The notes beneath the pieces were generated by a model. The model made no database searches and was not told where the DNA came from. It worked only from the letters and a program-made list of their open reading frames with translations. Below, piece after piece: positions 24,461 through 35,728 of a stretch of DNA of 64,000 nucleotides. The translations under genes and the position numbers were made by a program. The stretch is from Jaltomata sinuosa (Eukaryota > Streptophyta > Magnoliopsida > Solanales > Solanaceae). Within the stretch, counting starts at the first letter, position 1; every line of letters starts with the position of its first letter. The DNA lies in the NCBI GenBank assembly GCA_003996215.1, contig QJPP01002918.1, forward strand, positions 1 through 64,000, in the 5' to 3' direction.

Positions 24461-25970
24461 TGAACTGCATGGTATCAGATATACCCTTATGCTTTTCAAA
24501 CAGATTTGACATTAGATATGTCCAGTATTATATGAGCTATATGTATGTTTTGGGAGTAATATTAGCACCGAGTTGGACAGGGTGAGAGTACCCAAAAAGG
24601 TCCCAGAACTACGTTCCCCCGTAGGTATTAAGTCCCCTCTGTTGGGCATCAGTATTTAGTGATCACGCCAAAGTAATGCTTTTATACCCTGGCAAGGTAT
24701 ATTGGGTCCTTTCGATGGAGCGGATACATCAAATTTTATGTAGCTCACATGGTCTATGTCGGTTAGAGAACCTCCCATAAAAACAGTTTATGCTTTAAAA
24801 ATGTATTGACTCTTTGCTTTCAGATTTCAGACTTACTACTTATGATTATGTTCTTAGCTTATGATATTGCATTGAGTCATTACATTACAGATTTTACTAT
24901 TACCACATAATTTCAGCTTCAAGGATAATTTAAGCATGTTTTACCATGAATTATGCATGATCTCAGTTTTAAACAGGCTTTCAAGTATATTTTTATCATG
25001 ACCTATGCATATCTCACATACTTAGTACATTCCATAGTACTAACGCATATTGCGTTGCATCCTTTGATGATGCAGATTCAGGTGTCCCTTCACAGCTTCG
25101 TGGCTAGAGTTCCCGGCCACTCACTCCCAGCTTTGGTGAGTCCTCATAGTTCGAGTACTAGTTATGATTTTCCTTATGTTAGCTTTACTTCTATACTCCG
25201 AGTTAGCTAGGGTCTTGTCCTAGCAACTCTTTATGTTATGACTAGAGGCTTTCAGACATAGTTTGTATTCGAGTTCCCTTTTTGGATATTGTATGTTATG
25301 TGGCTCTTAGACCCTTATTGATGTTTCCTTATTGGATTTTCGTATTATGCTTTCGCTTATCTTTTGTTATGCTTGAGAATGCTATGGCCAAGGGTTAGCT
25401 CGGGATCCTTGTGGTCCCGAGTCCCGTGTTACGTCTAGGGGGTAACCTCGGGGCGTGACAGATAAATAAAATCAGATGAACAATGAAGAACAGAATAATG
25501 AAAAGCGTGTATGAGAAATTAGGGTTTAAATAAAAGCTTTTAGAGATGGTGATATTATCGTTGTAATTCATGTCAACCAACGCTCACGCCCCTAAATATT
25601 ATGCAACCCACACTTTGTGCCAAGTCAGCATGTTGTGTCTGATAAGAATAAACTTGTGTATGGTTTTGCGTTCAATTGGAACAAGGCAAAGTTTAAGTGT
25701 CTAAATAAAATTTTTAGGCAAATTTGAGGGCCTGTATATGTGTTTGGCCAAATAGTAACCATAATGGCACTCTTCATTTAGGAGAAAATAACTTCTACAA
25801 AATCTATAATTTTAAGGTTAAAAAAAACCGTATGTACGTACGTACCTAATGTAGAGTATAATGCTATTAAGTTTTTCTTCTTTTTTTATAGGTATGATCA
25901 AATATCTTCTGCATATAAAGAAAAATATGTATTAGCCATAATTTAAATGCAATTTTTACTGTAGGAACGA

Positions 25971-26027
25971 TCCATCCTTTTATCACCGCCAACAACAACT
26001 TCAGTGGAAAGAGCCATTAGAAATTAA
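25971..26027 (+). pseudogene. Possible hAT transposase C-terminal scrap
   Basis: One frame reads SILLSPPTTTSVERAIRN and then stops. The core TTTSVERA resembles the C-terminal dimerisation motif of hAT transposases, which usually reads (T/V)(S/T)VERAFS. Only about 18 codons are readable and there is no supporting flank, so this is tentative. Confidence 0.35.
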
Positions 26028-26977
26028 ATGAACAAAAGTTGAAGAAAAAGAATAAGCGGAGAAAAGTTTTAGGAGAGAACTAGGGAGAGAGATTTTTTAA
26101 TTTTTCTTTTTGCAATTTGTAATTTGAAGGAAGGGAGCATTTTGATTACTTAAAAGGAGGAATTTGATTAACTGTGTGGAGAATTGTGTGGGCATGTTGA
26201 CATACATTTAGGAGAAGTTCTATGTAATTGTTGTTCGGTATTTGCCTTGATTTTTTAATCATAATTGATTATTTTTTTTAAAAAAAAGAAAGCACAAATT
26301 TTCATAATTGGCTAGGGGGGAGAATTTGTGAGACACAAGTATTACGGTGTCACTTGTGTGTACCTCCTTTTCATTCCGACTGAATTTTATGAGGTTGTTT
26401 CTCTCGATATTTTATATTCTCTTTTATATAGTGGATTGCTCATCTCCTTTTGTTGATGTAGGTTGATTGACTGAATCACGTTAAATTATTGTGTCTCTTT
26501 TGATATATTTCTCTTGTCTTCTTACTTAGCGTCTTTCGAGGTTTGCTTTATTAGCTTTCGCATGACACCTGATTATTTTGGTCTTAATAACTGGTTGTAA
26601 TTGTTATTAAAAAATTTATTATCTAAAAATTTTAATAACTTAAAAAAGATCTGTAACTTCCCATTCAAATTCAAAAAAAAATCAACTAATTTTAGCAAAC
26701 ATTATCTTTATCTAAAAACTTATTTTGATAAATTTTATCCTTACAAATAAACTTTATCCTTTTATTGTTTCAATTTAGAACTATAAAAAATATTTCAAAC
26801 TAACTAATTTTAGTAAAAAGAGGGAAAATGAAGCCAAATAATATTGTAGTAAGTAGTTGATTATGAGGAAAAAATAAATATTTCTTTACCTTACAATTTA
26901 AATTAAAAACAAACTAATCCACTTCAAATGATATAATACAGTTTGATGTCCTTCATTAGAATTTTTCTTGTTGACGT

Positions 26978-27350
26978 AGGAGCCGTTTGGCCATGGATAT
27001 TATTCATTTTATTCTGAAAAATTAATTTAATTTATTTTAAAATTTGTGTTTGGCCACAAAATACTCAAAAACAACTTGAAGTTGTATTTGAGATTTAGAA
27101 AATAATCCAATACTTGTTTTCACTTTTTAATTATTATTTTTTTAAAAAAATTAAATTTTTTATTTTCATAAAATAACCCATTTAAATTATATTTCATTTT
27201 AAAATCAAATTTTATATTTTTTAAAACATATATTTAAAATTTAGATAAATATTGCAAAACCTATGGCCAAACATAACTCCAATTCCAACTTTAATTTTAA
27301 AATTATAAATAAAATAAATATTTTTTTGATTTTCTTGGTCAGACGCCCTA
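26978..27350. mobile_element. Candidate AT-rich MITE
   Basis: The left end TAGGAGCCGTTTGGCCATGG and the inverted right end TAGGGCGTCTGACCAAGA are related but diverged, and the interior is AT-rich with phrases such as GGCCAAAC near both ends. No target duplication was found, so the call is weak. Confidence 0.35.
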
Positions 27351-27450
27351 GAATCTGTGCTTATGCGTTCATATGTTTCTTCAGTGTGTAATATATATTT
27401 GTGTCGTGTGTAATTGTGTCTATATGTGATCATACACGAGGGAATTGAAT

Positions 27451-27477
27451 GGGGAATGGGGAATGGGGAATGGGGAA
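27451..27477. repeat. (GGGGAAT)n minisatellite
   Basis: Nearly four head-to-tail copies of the heptamer GGGGAAT. Confidence 0.93.
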
Positions 27478-27664
27478 GTTACTTAGACGTGGGTTGGGGT
27501 TAGTTTAAGTTAATTTCATCATTTACACTTTTGCAACTTGGCAAAATTTGAATTTTAAAAAAAAAACTGTAAAAAATTCTAATAAACATAAAAAATTTGA
27601 TTTTTTAAAATATCTGTAAAAAACTGATATTTTAAAAAAGCTCTAAAAATTAATTTTGCCAAAG

Positions 27665-27842
27665 TGCCTAAAGAGTTTTTGCCAAAGTCATACACAAGAA
27701 TACAAGTATACATGATAGAGTGTTTTAACATTTATATTTTTAAACAATAAAAATGCCTAAAGAGTTTTTGCCAAAGTCATACACAAGAATACAAGTATAC
27801 ATGACATAGTGTTCTAACATTCATATTTTTTTAAGAAAAAAA
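27665..27842. repeat. Tandem duplication of 89 bp
   Basis: Two copies begin TGCCTAAAGAGTTTTTGCCA at 27665 and 27754 and differ at only a few positions. The second copy leads into the hAT-like remnant that hosts the next LTR element. Confidence 0.9.
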
Positions 27843-27874
27843 TACCAAAATTTAACTGAACCATACCGATACCG
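27843..27874. mobile_element. Left part of an hAT-like remnant, split by a gypsy element
   Basis: The phrases AACTGAACCATACCGATACC here and CCGAACCGTACCGTTGACAC at 35704-35723 are of the same type as the hAT-like element at 19654-21495. The left terminus itself is missing. Confidence 0.45.
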
Positions 27875-30800
27875 TGTAATGACCCTTCTGGTCATTTAAG
27901 CATTTTTGCTACCGTTAGAGCTTGCCTGTACCGATTCCAAGTCATTTACGACTTGTTGGGACCGGTAGTTCAGTGTCCGGGCCATTTGTTTGGTCTTTTT
28001 GGCCGTTCCTTGTTTTAGAGCTTTAGGCTTTTGAAATGGTTGACTTCGGTCAACATTCTTGGTAAACGTGCTCGGAATCGAATTCCCACAGTTTTATTAG
28101 CTCCGGAGCGTGGACTTTGGTTTAGAGGGACCTTTGGTCGGGACCCGGGAGCTTTTCAGCTTGGAATTCTCTCTCATTCTATGCTTTCAGGCCAGCTGGG
28201 CTTGTTTGGTTGACTTTGGTTAACATTCAGAGAAGACGATCTGAGATGAAAATTCCAGCAGCGCGGTTAGCTCCGGAATGTCGAGTTTAGGCTAGAAGGA
28301 CCATTGGTTAGGGTCCCGAGACTTTCGGACTTGATTTCGGCCATTAGGTTCCGTTTTGAAAATAGTTGGCCTAAGGTTGATGTTGGGCATGGGACCCACT
28401 TTTTGTTAAATAGACCTCTGATGGGATTTTTGTCAATTCCGTTGGATACGAAATGCCGTTTTTAGTCGAATAGCTCAGGTCATTTGTGTTCACGGGACCC
28501 CGGATGCGTTCTCGGGGATCCAAAGTGTGAAAAATCTTCCTTGACAGCTGGTTGCTGTCATGGGCCATTTTGTTCTTCGCGTTCGCGGAGGGTTGGCCGC
28601 GTTTGTGAAGGCCATTTTTCAGCCTCCCCAACTTTGTTCTTCGCGTTCGCGGGCCTTGGCCGCGTTCACGAAGGGCATTTGGCCAGCCTCCCTTTTTGCT
28701 CTTCGCGAAGGCGATGCCTTGGCCGCATTCGCGAAGGGTAATTTCCAGCAGCTATTTGAGCTGAACCCTTTATTTTTCCAGCCATTATCCTTCAACTCCT
28801 ACACCTCTAAGTCACCAAAAACACTCCCTAAACTGCTCCAAATCATTTCCTAGCTTCGGGAAATCATTGTTCTTCGATAATCCGTGGTTCCTCGTCAATT
28901 GGTAAGTCTTCTTCCCCGACCCTTTTCTTCTCTTGTTTTCTTTAAATCTATCATTGTTGTTGGTTCCTAAAGCTTGTAATTCCTTGTAGAATCTGCTCTA
29001 TTGAGATTTGCATGATCAAGGACTCAGAATTCTCACTTCCTTAGCTCGTCTTCTCGTGGTGGTAAGTCTCTTTGATTAAATTCCAGAATTAATTCTTGAA
29101 ATTCCATCCTTAATTCTTGATTTGAGCGGGCTGTTTTGAGCCCCAATTTTTGTCCATTTTCGCTTAATTTTTGAGCATGTGCTCCCGGGATGGTAAGGAA
29201 CACGTGTGCATTTTTCATTTCCGATTTTGGGTTACGGGGACCACGGGTGCCATTTGTGACCCAGATTTCGACCCGGTTATATTTATAGTACTATGGGTAT
29301 CGTTAGTCTCGTATTAATGTGTAGATTATTGTATTGATAGTGTTTTTGCGAATTGGAGCTTTTCGGAGTAGTTCGAGCCTGGACGACGCCGCTCCCGCAG
29401 CTAGTCATCAGATGACAGGTAGGTTATGGCTTCCCCTACCTAGACTCTGCGTATATAGGCTATAACTGCATTAATTAGCATCCTTGGATGGGTTGTTTTA
29501 GGTTGGTACCCCAGACCTTGTCTGCCTTTTCTGTTTGTTTATTTCATACGTTGTTTGTAGTATTTGCGTAGTATTGTATATTACCCTTGTGGTCCTGTGT
29601 GACTTTGTATTGACTATGGAACATAGATAGTGGATTATTTGGTAATGTCCGCGAGTCCCGGACATAGAGATATCCTTTTAGGCTGGTTATGACGGCTGTA
29701 GAGCTGCTGACCCTGTGCAGGGCCGATAGGAAATATTTGTGAGCCGTTGAGCAAATTTATATTTTTGTGCGAGCATATCATCCATGAAAAAGGTTTTCCC
29801 TACATGTTTTACTATGATTTTGGCTGCGAGCCACTATAGTCAGTTTTCCTAAACTTGCATGGCCCTGGAGGCCCATTTTTGGTATAATCTAATGATGACA
29901 TGAGATTTTGGATGATTTCACACTGATTTCCTACTGATACTAGGCTTTGCTGGGCAGAGCACTAGCCTTGATTTCCTACTGATACTAGGCTCTGTTGGAC
30001 AGAGCACTAGACTTGATTTCCTACTGATAGTAGGCTCTGCTGGGCAGAGCATTAGGCCTGATTTCTTACTGTTTAGACCCGGATACGCTCTGGGAACCCT
30101 TTGAGAGGGTTATTGAGACTTTTATCACTGATTTAGACCCGAGTATACTTTGGGCACCCTTTGAGAGGGTCTTTTGAGATTACTACTACTGTTTTAGACT
30201 CGGTTCAATTCCGGGCATGTACTTCGAGGCTCTGATTCTGAGATTTTGCGTTCGTTACTGTATGTGGTCAGGGACCTCCATAGGCCCTGCCATTCCAGGA
30301 CCTGGCCAAAGGGTCGAGTATGCCGGAGGAGGGGTATACAGTATCAGATGGTGTATAGAGGATACGTCCCACCATGGGTCCTCCTATCGAAGTGCCGAGG
30401 GGAGGTGCTTACAGGGTTACTCTTGCCGGTTCTATCATAATCATCATCATGCATATTTCACTTGGATTTCACCCTTGTTTGCTGTGTGTTCAGTGTACGC
30501 TCTGGTTGTATGGGCGGCCGGAGGGTTTGTTTTCACTTGATTGCATTCCTCGATTGTATGGGCGGCCGTTGGGACTGTAGGTAGTTTCGATTACTCTTGT
30601 GGCTTTATAGAGCTGGTTATGGTCCTTATTTCTTGGTGATTTAGCGGTTATTAGCCTGTTGAGGCTCCGATTGTGGGAATTTGATTATTGAGAGGGCTAA
30701 GGAGTCCTATCTTATTGAGGCACTTTTGTGTGGCCTTTTGGGCAGATTGTGAGTTTATGGTTTCATTCTTGTCGGGATTTGAGTAGTATTTCTCGGTTAT

Positions 30801-31680
30801 TGTGGGTTAGTTATTCCATCCTAGGGTTGTACTCATGATGTGGATTCCTGTTTATGCTATCTTGAGGTTGGATTGGTGTTATAATTTCCTTATGCTTGTT
30901 GATTCCATCTTGAGTATGTTAGACTGCTTTCTTTCTTTTTCTTTTACTTGAGGTTACCAGTATACCGCCATGTTCCTGACTCTCTCTCCTTTTATATACT
31001 ATTGTTGCAAGGATTCGAGGTGCATTCTTCTTCCTTACACCTGTGTTTCTGTGTTACGTATATGTTTGTGCTAGCATGTATACTTGTAACTCTTAATTGA
31101 TTGTTCCTTGTGCTTCTTCTTTGCTTCCGTGACTGCTTTCTTGTGTTCTGCTTATTACTGTTTTTATATCTTATATGCGCTCAGTCGGCCGATGATGCCT
31201 ATTGAGTACCCGTTGTCTTGGTGCTCATACTACATTTCTGCATCTTTCTGGTGTAGATATTAGTTGAGCTTTCGCCTTTGATCGCGTTGGAGACTCATAC
31301 AACTTTTGGGAGGTTTGAGACTAGGGTGAGCGTCTGATGGTGGGGGCTTGTCTACATCTCATCTGTTGTACTGTTGCTCCTTGTACTTTTGGAGACAGAT
31401 TTATATTGCATTTTGTTACTTCTAGCACTTGTATTCTATTAGAAGCTTCTGTACCGTCGATACCAAGTCTTGGGGTTGGTGTAGTATCATTTGTATATGT
31501 ATATTTCAGGTTGTTGCTTCCGCGTTGTCTTATCCTTATATTTGGATTCTGCTTATTTCTGTTCATTATGTGTATTAGTTAGGTAGTAGCCCATTATCAA
31601 CCATTCCGAGCTACGGGAATTGGTTCACCTACTGGGGGGGTTGTAGGTGCCATCATGACCTGAGAAATTGGGTCGTGACA
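27875..31680 (+). repeat. 5' LTR, 3.8 kb
   Basis: Starts TGTAATGACCCTTCTGGTCA and ends TGAGAAATTGGGTCGTGACA, directly before the primer-binding site. Between 29920 and 30060 the phrase TGATTTCCTACTGATA recurs with AGGCTCTGCTGGGCAGAGCA; a pair of DTTTAGACC-like units follows at 30072-30200. The region 28570-28740 is locally GC-rich with repeated CTTCGCGTTCGCG motifs. Open frames at 30217-30580 and 31337-31582 have no family similarity and recur in the 3' LTR copy, so they are not genes. Confidence 0.9.
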
Positions 31681-31683
31681 GCT

Positions 31684-31695
31684 TGGTATCAGAGC
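31684..31695 (+). other. Primer-binding site for initiator tRNA-Met
   Basis: TGGTATCAGAGC, the complement of the 3' end of plant initiator methionine tRNA, lies three bases after the 5' LTR end. This fixes the orientation of the element. Confidence 0.95.
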
Positions 31696-31929
31696 TCTAG
31701 GTTCACCGGTGTCGTGGTACAGAAGCAAGTGTCTAAGTAGAGTCTCGCGGATCGGTATGATGACATTCACATCCTATCTGTGGGAGGCTACAGGGCATTG
31801 TTAGGAAAAGTTTCATCTTATTGGCTCCTTATCATGCGTTCCTGGCTCTATTGACTTCTAAACTTCGGTTTTTTCATTCCTTCTCAGATACCTAAGACGA
31901 GTTCGACAACGATTGGTGTCAAGGCTTCT

Positions 31930-32790
31930 GTGCCTGTTGCTTTAATGCTTTCGTTAGTGTCAGGGCTTCAGAGCGAGAGTTTACCACACCAGATAGGGGG
32001 TGTGGGACCAGCCCAACCTCCGATTGGATTTATAGTGACCCCAGTTCTTCAGAACACCATGGATAGGGCTTTGAGTCCTCCGGTGGGTGTTTTAGTACTC
32101 GGTTCTTCGAATGGTGCCTCAGTTGGGGTTGAGCTTCCAATTCTTCAGCAGGGTTATTTGTCAGTGTTGGACTACGAGGCGAGATTTCATGAGATGGTTA
32201 GGTGTACTGCTAGGACTGTGCCTTCAGAGTTTGATAGAGTTCAGAGCTTTGTTGGGGGTTTGATTTCACCGCTCCGTTTGGTGACTGAGCATTTGGTTAC
32301 AGTTGGGATGACCTTCCTTTATGTAGTCGATCATGCTTGGGCTATTGAGGGTTTATGACGTGAGGCTTATGGAGGTAGTGCTAAGAAACGTCGTCACCAG
32401 GACAGTTCTCGAGGTTCTCAAACTCGAGGTAGGGGATTGTCTGCTAGGGATCAATTCCATTGCTTCTTATATGGCAGGCTGGGTTCAGTTGCTCCACAAG
32501 TTCCATAGAGTGGTTGTGTAGGGCATGTGAGCAGAGTAGACAGGGTTTAGATCATATTCTTCGGGGTTTGCCTTCAGAGTGTGTAGGCCGTGGTGGCCGG
32601 TCAGGTTTCGTGAGATCTTCTCGTCAGACTTCATCTGGTAGAGGCTATTTTTGATGTGGTGAGCATGGGCACTTTGCTAGGAATTGCCCCACGGTTCTGT
32701 ATCCTGGTCAGCTTGGTCGTTATAATTGTGGGGAAGTTGGTGACCTTTATAGAGCTTGTCTCCGGCCAGGGATAGCAGAGCTTTTAGCTT
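31930..32790 (+). pseudogene. Degenerate gag with two zinc knuckles
   Basis: The frame at 31930-32358 begins with a low-complexity N-terminus and then matches the retrotransposon gag core (DYEARFHEMVRCTARTVPSE followed by FDRVQSFVGGL). After stops and frameshifts, a first zinc knuckle reads CGEHGHFARNC near 32655-32690 (preceded by an in-frame TGA). A second near 32722-32765 reads CGEVGDLYRAC, where the usual histidine is aspartate. Gag would have formed the virus-like particle that packages the element RNA in the cytoplasm. It is clearly non-functional. Confidence 0.8.
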
Positions 32791-34762
32791 TGATAACTCA
32801 GTCCAGAGTTAGACCCCGTCAGTCTGATGCCTTTCCTGGTGGGACCAAGGTAGAGGTTCCTGATATTGTTGCTCCGGTTAGGCTCCTTTTAACTTCGGCT
32901 TGTGATAGTCCTTTTCGCGTTGCAATTCTATCCCTTTCATTATTTATTTGCTTATATGCCTACCTGCTACTTGTTTAGTTGTTTGATCTCTGGATTGTAG
33001 CTTTTATGCATTATTTTCGTGGTAGTTTATTCCTTAGTAGTGGATGGGGTGAGATGTCCTTAAGAGGTGTTTACCCGGAGTTGTAGCTCGTGGGTAGTTC
33101 TTGGTAGTTTGTTCTTATTGGGTTTATCCCCGTTTTGTTGTGGCTCTAGGCTTGTGTTGAGTCTTCCCTTGAGCGGTCCTAGATGGTTGTTGCCTAGGCT
33201 GTTTTCTAGCGTTTGCTGAAATTTCTTGTTTTGGTTTGGTGTTACCAATAGTTGTGCTGAAGTTTGAGCTTCTATCTTGAGATAAAAGGTATTGGTTATG
33301 CTAGTGAGCATGGTTTGGTTTTGTTTTTCGGGTGATTAGAGTTGACCCTCTTTGTTTGGTTGGTCTAGGAGGTTGGCAGGTATGTGGGTTGTTCCCATAG
33401 TCTCTTTTAGTTTCTTGCCCGATTGTGTTGGTTTGTTGTCTCCCCGGTTCCAGTTGGAGTGATTTTTGATCGTAGCCCTCTGGTTGAGCTTTTATATCAG
33501 TATTGTAATTGAGTTTGGCTTTTGCATTTCCGACTAAGTGTTGATAGTAGCCTCGTGACTGAGTTGTATTCATAGCATATTGGGTGAGTCGGGCATCCGG
33601 CCTATTTTCTCCTGCCATGTTCATTTTTTGACAATGTAAGTATGGGAGCTAGAGAAATGGCCCCAGATTCTTATTTGAGAAGGGATTTGTAAGGTTCAGT
33701 TTATGCTAAGGAAGGGTTTGGTTTAGCTGAAAAAGGAGGAAGATGATTCTTTGTTCGTGCTGGTGTGTTTTAGTAGTTGACTGAGGTGACTTGGTTCGAC
33801 CGACTACAAATTGCAGTGACTTTTCCTTTGTTGGTTTAAGTTTCTGTAGCATCTACGAATTTAGCAAATTGTGTGTTCATAGCCTAGTTGGCTTCAGTTC
33901 CTAAAGGATCATTGACAGCATATGGGTTCGACAGAGGCTTTGGTTGGTAATTTGAAAGTTGGGTTTCAGTATCGTAGACTAGCAAACTACTTCGGATGGT
34001 TCGTGGTTATTTCTTTTCAGTTGCAGCTTCTTGGGTTGGAAGGCATGGAATTCAGACGATTTAGTTTCCCTATTTCAGTTGTGAAGTGATAGTTGGCCTT
34101 AGACACCTGGTTCTTGGCTAACCTTTGAGTTAGGCCAGACATCCCAGATTTTGGCGGTGTTCTAGATAGCACGAGGTTCCTTCTACCTTGGTTGGACAAA
34201 CTTAATGGTGTAAGTCAGAGATTCAGTAGTGGTGTATGCTTTATGTGATCAAGTTGTGTGGGTTGAGGCTAGCGAGGCTATTTTGAGTTCTAATGATTCT
34301 TAGAGACTGGTGGTCACCATTTGTTTACCGAGAATTTGAAAGCTTGTTTGGTTGATTCTTCAAGGGTTGTCTTTCATGTGGAGTTCCAGTGTTGGTTAGA
34401 CTCGGCCATGGTGGATTGGAAGTTCGGTGTGTTATATGCTTCAGAGATGGTGTTTTTGTGTGTGTTGATACGGTAGAGCGGTTGATTCGAACCAAAGGGA
34501 TGAGTTGAAGTTATATGCAAGATTTCTATGGCTAGATGGCAACTTTGAACACCAGGCCCCTTTTCCTTTGCCTTCGGGGTGTTTTGACTTGATATTCATG
34601 GCGTGGTGGACTTCTTCCCGAGGTGAGATTAGTAAGACGACTTCAAATCAGAATAGTGTTCGAATATTCAGAGTTACAATAGTATTCTCAGAGTTTGGAG
34701 CTTAGCTGGTGATTTTGAGCTTCGTGGTAGGCTTACCATACTCCTTGCCGAGGCTTGGTTTT
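32791..34762 (+). other. Internal sequence of the gypsy element without recognisable coding
   Basis: Where protease, reverse transcriptase and integrase should be, I see no conserved motif in any frame. The open frames on the minus strand (33060-33311, 33301-33624, 34017-34199) have biased composition but no family similarity. Confidence 0.5.
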
Positions 34763-35590
34763 GGTTTGGATTGGTGTCATGATTTCCTTATGCTTGTTGA
34801 TTCCATCTTGAGTATGTTAGACTGCTTTCCTTTTTTTCCTTTTACTTGAGGTTACCGGTATACCGCCATGTTCCTGACTCTCACTCCTTTTATATACTAT
34901 TATTGCAAGGATTCCAGGTGCGTTCTTCTTCCTTACACCTGTGTTTCTGTGTTATGTATATGTTTGTGCTAGCATGTATATTTGTAACTCTTGGTTGATT
35001 GCTCCTTGTGCTAGTTCCTTGTGCTTCTTCCTTGCTTTCGTGACTGCTTTCTTGTGTTCTGCTTATTACTGTTTTTATATCTTATATGCGCTCAGTCGGC
35101 CGATGATGCCTACTGAGTACCCGTTGTCTTAGTGCTCATACTACACTTATGCATCTTTCTGGTACAACTATTAGTTGAGCTTTCACCGTTGATCGCGTTG
35201 GAGACTCGTATAGATTTTGGGAGGTTCAAGACTAGGGTGAGCGCCTGACGGTCGGGGCTTGTCTACATCTCGTCTGTTGTACTGTTGCTCCTTGTACTTT
35301 CGGAGACAGATTTATATTGCATTTTGTTACTTCTAGCACTTGTATTCTATTAGAAGCTTCTGTACTGTCGATACCAAGTCTTGGGGTTGGTGTAGTATCA
35401 TTTGTATATATATATTTCGGGTTGTTGCTTCCGCGTTGTCTTATCTTTATATTTGGCTTCCGCTTATTTCTGTTCATTGTGCGTATTGGTTAGGTAGTAG
35501 CCCATTACTAACCATTCTGGGCTACGGGAAGTGGTTCACCTACTGGGGGGTTGTAGGTGCCATCATGACCTGAGAAATCGGGTCGTGACA
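34763..35590 (+). repeat. Truncated 3' LTR
   Basis: It matches the last 0.8 kb of the 5' LTR (30868-31680) closely and ends in the same TCGGGTCGTGACA. The first 3 kb of the LTR are missing, together with the polypurine tract, which implies a deletion spanning the internal region and LTR junction. Confidence 0.9.
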
Positions 35591-35728
35591 TACATACCAA
35601 AGAAAAACTGAGGTGATGGGACGGTTTTGAAAAGTCTAATTTTGGTTATATAAAATAAAATAACCGAAAAATTGGTATGATACAAATTTTATAAAATAAC
35701 CGCCCGAACCGTACCGTTGACACCCCTA
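35591..35728. mobile_element. Right part of the hAT-like remnant
   Basis: The end, read inverted, is TAGGGGTGTCAACGGTACGG, similar to the terminus of the element at 19654-21495. The matching left terminus was not found beside 27843. Confidence 0.5.

Larger units (their letters stand above)
22727..25460 (+). repeat. Solo Ty3/gypsy LTR with perfect 5-bp target duplication
   Basis: It starts TGTAACACCCCAAAAATCC and ends GGGGCGTGACA, with GATAA immediately before (22722-22726) and after (25461-25465). There is no internal region, so LTR-LTR recombination has removed it. It belongs to the same family as the solo LTR at 52730-55100: both have the stretch near 24550 or 54180 beginning GCACCGAGTTGGACAGGGTG, and similar ends. 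Strand is given in the sense of the TGTAACACC start, by analogy with related elements. Confidence 0.92.
22469..25749. mobile_element. MULE-type inverted-repeat element with 9-bp target duplication, split by a solo LTR
   Basis: The ends are GGCCAAACACATATACAGAC (left) and, inverted, GGCCAAACACATATACAGGC (right); similarity between the inverted arms continues for more than 100 bases, including TTCCTATCAGACAC and its diverged partner. The flanks are identical 9-mers, AAATAGTAA, at 22460-22468 and 25750-25758. Long terminal inverted repeats with a 9-bp duplication fit a Mutator-like element. Removing the LTR insertion leaves about 542 bp, with no coding frame. Confidence 0.85.
25759..27664. other. 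AT-rich non-coding stretch with small TE remnants
   Basis: No gene is seen. It contains a hAT transposase scrap (25971-26027), a MITE-like candidate (26978-27350) and a short GGGGAAT repeat (27451-27477), each listed separately. Confidence 0.5.
27875..35590 (+). mobile_element. Ty3/gypsy element with gag remnant but no recognisable pol
   Basis: A 3.8 kb 5' LTR (27875-31680) is followed by a PBS, a degenerate gag (about 31930-32780) and about 2 kb of sequence without coding similarity, then a truncated 3' LTR (34763-35590). The flanking 5-mers are TACCG and TACAT, a match at three positions, so the duplication is decayed or was lost. The lack of protease, reverse transcriptase and integrase means it could move only with help from a relative; alternatively pol was deleted after insertion. 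Confidence 0.8.

Noticed and set aside
33060..33624. Two minus-strand frames with polar composition
   Set aside because: They run opposite to the element and show no domain; composition bias of the internal region explains them.
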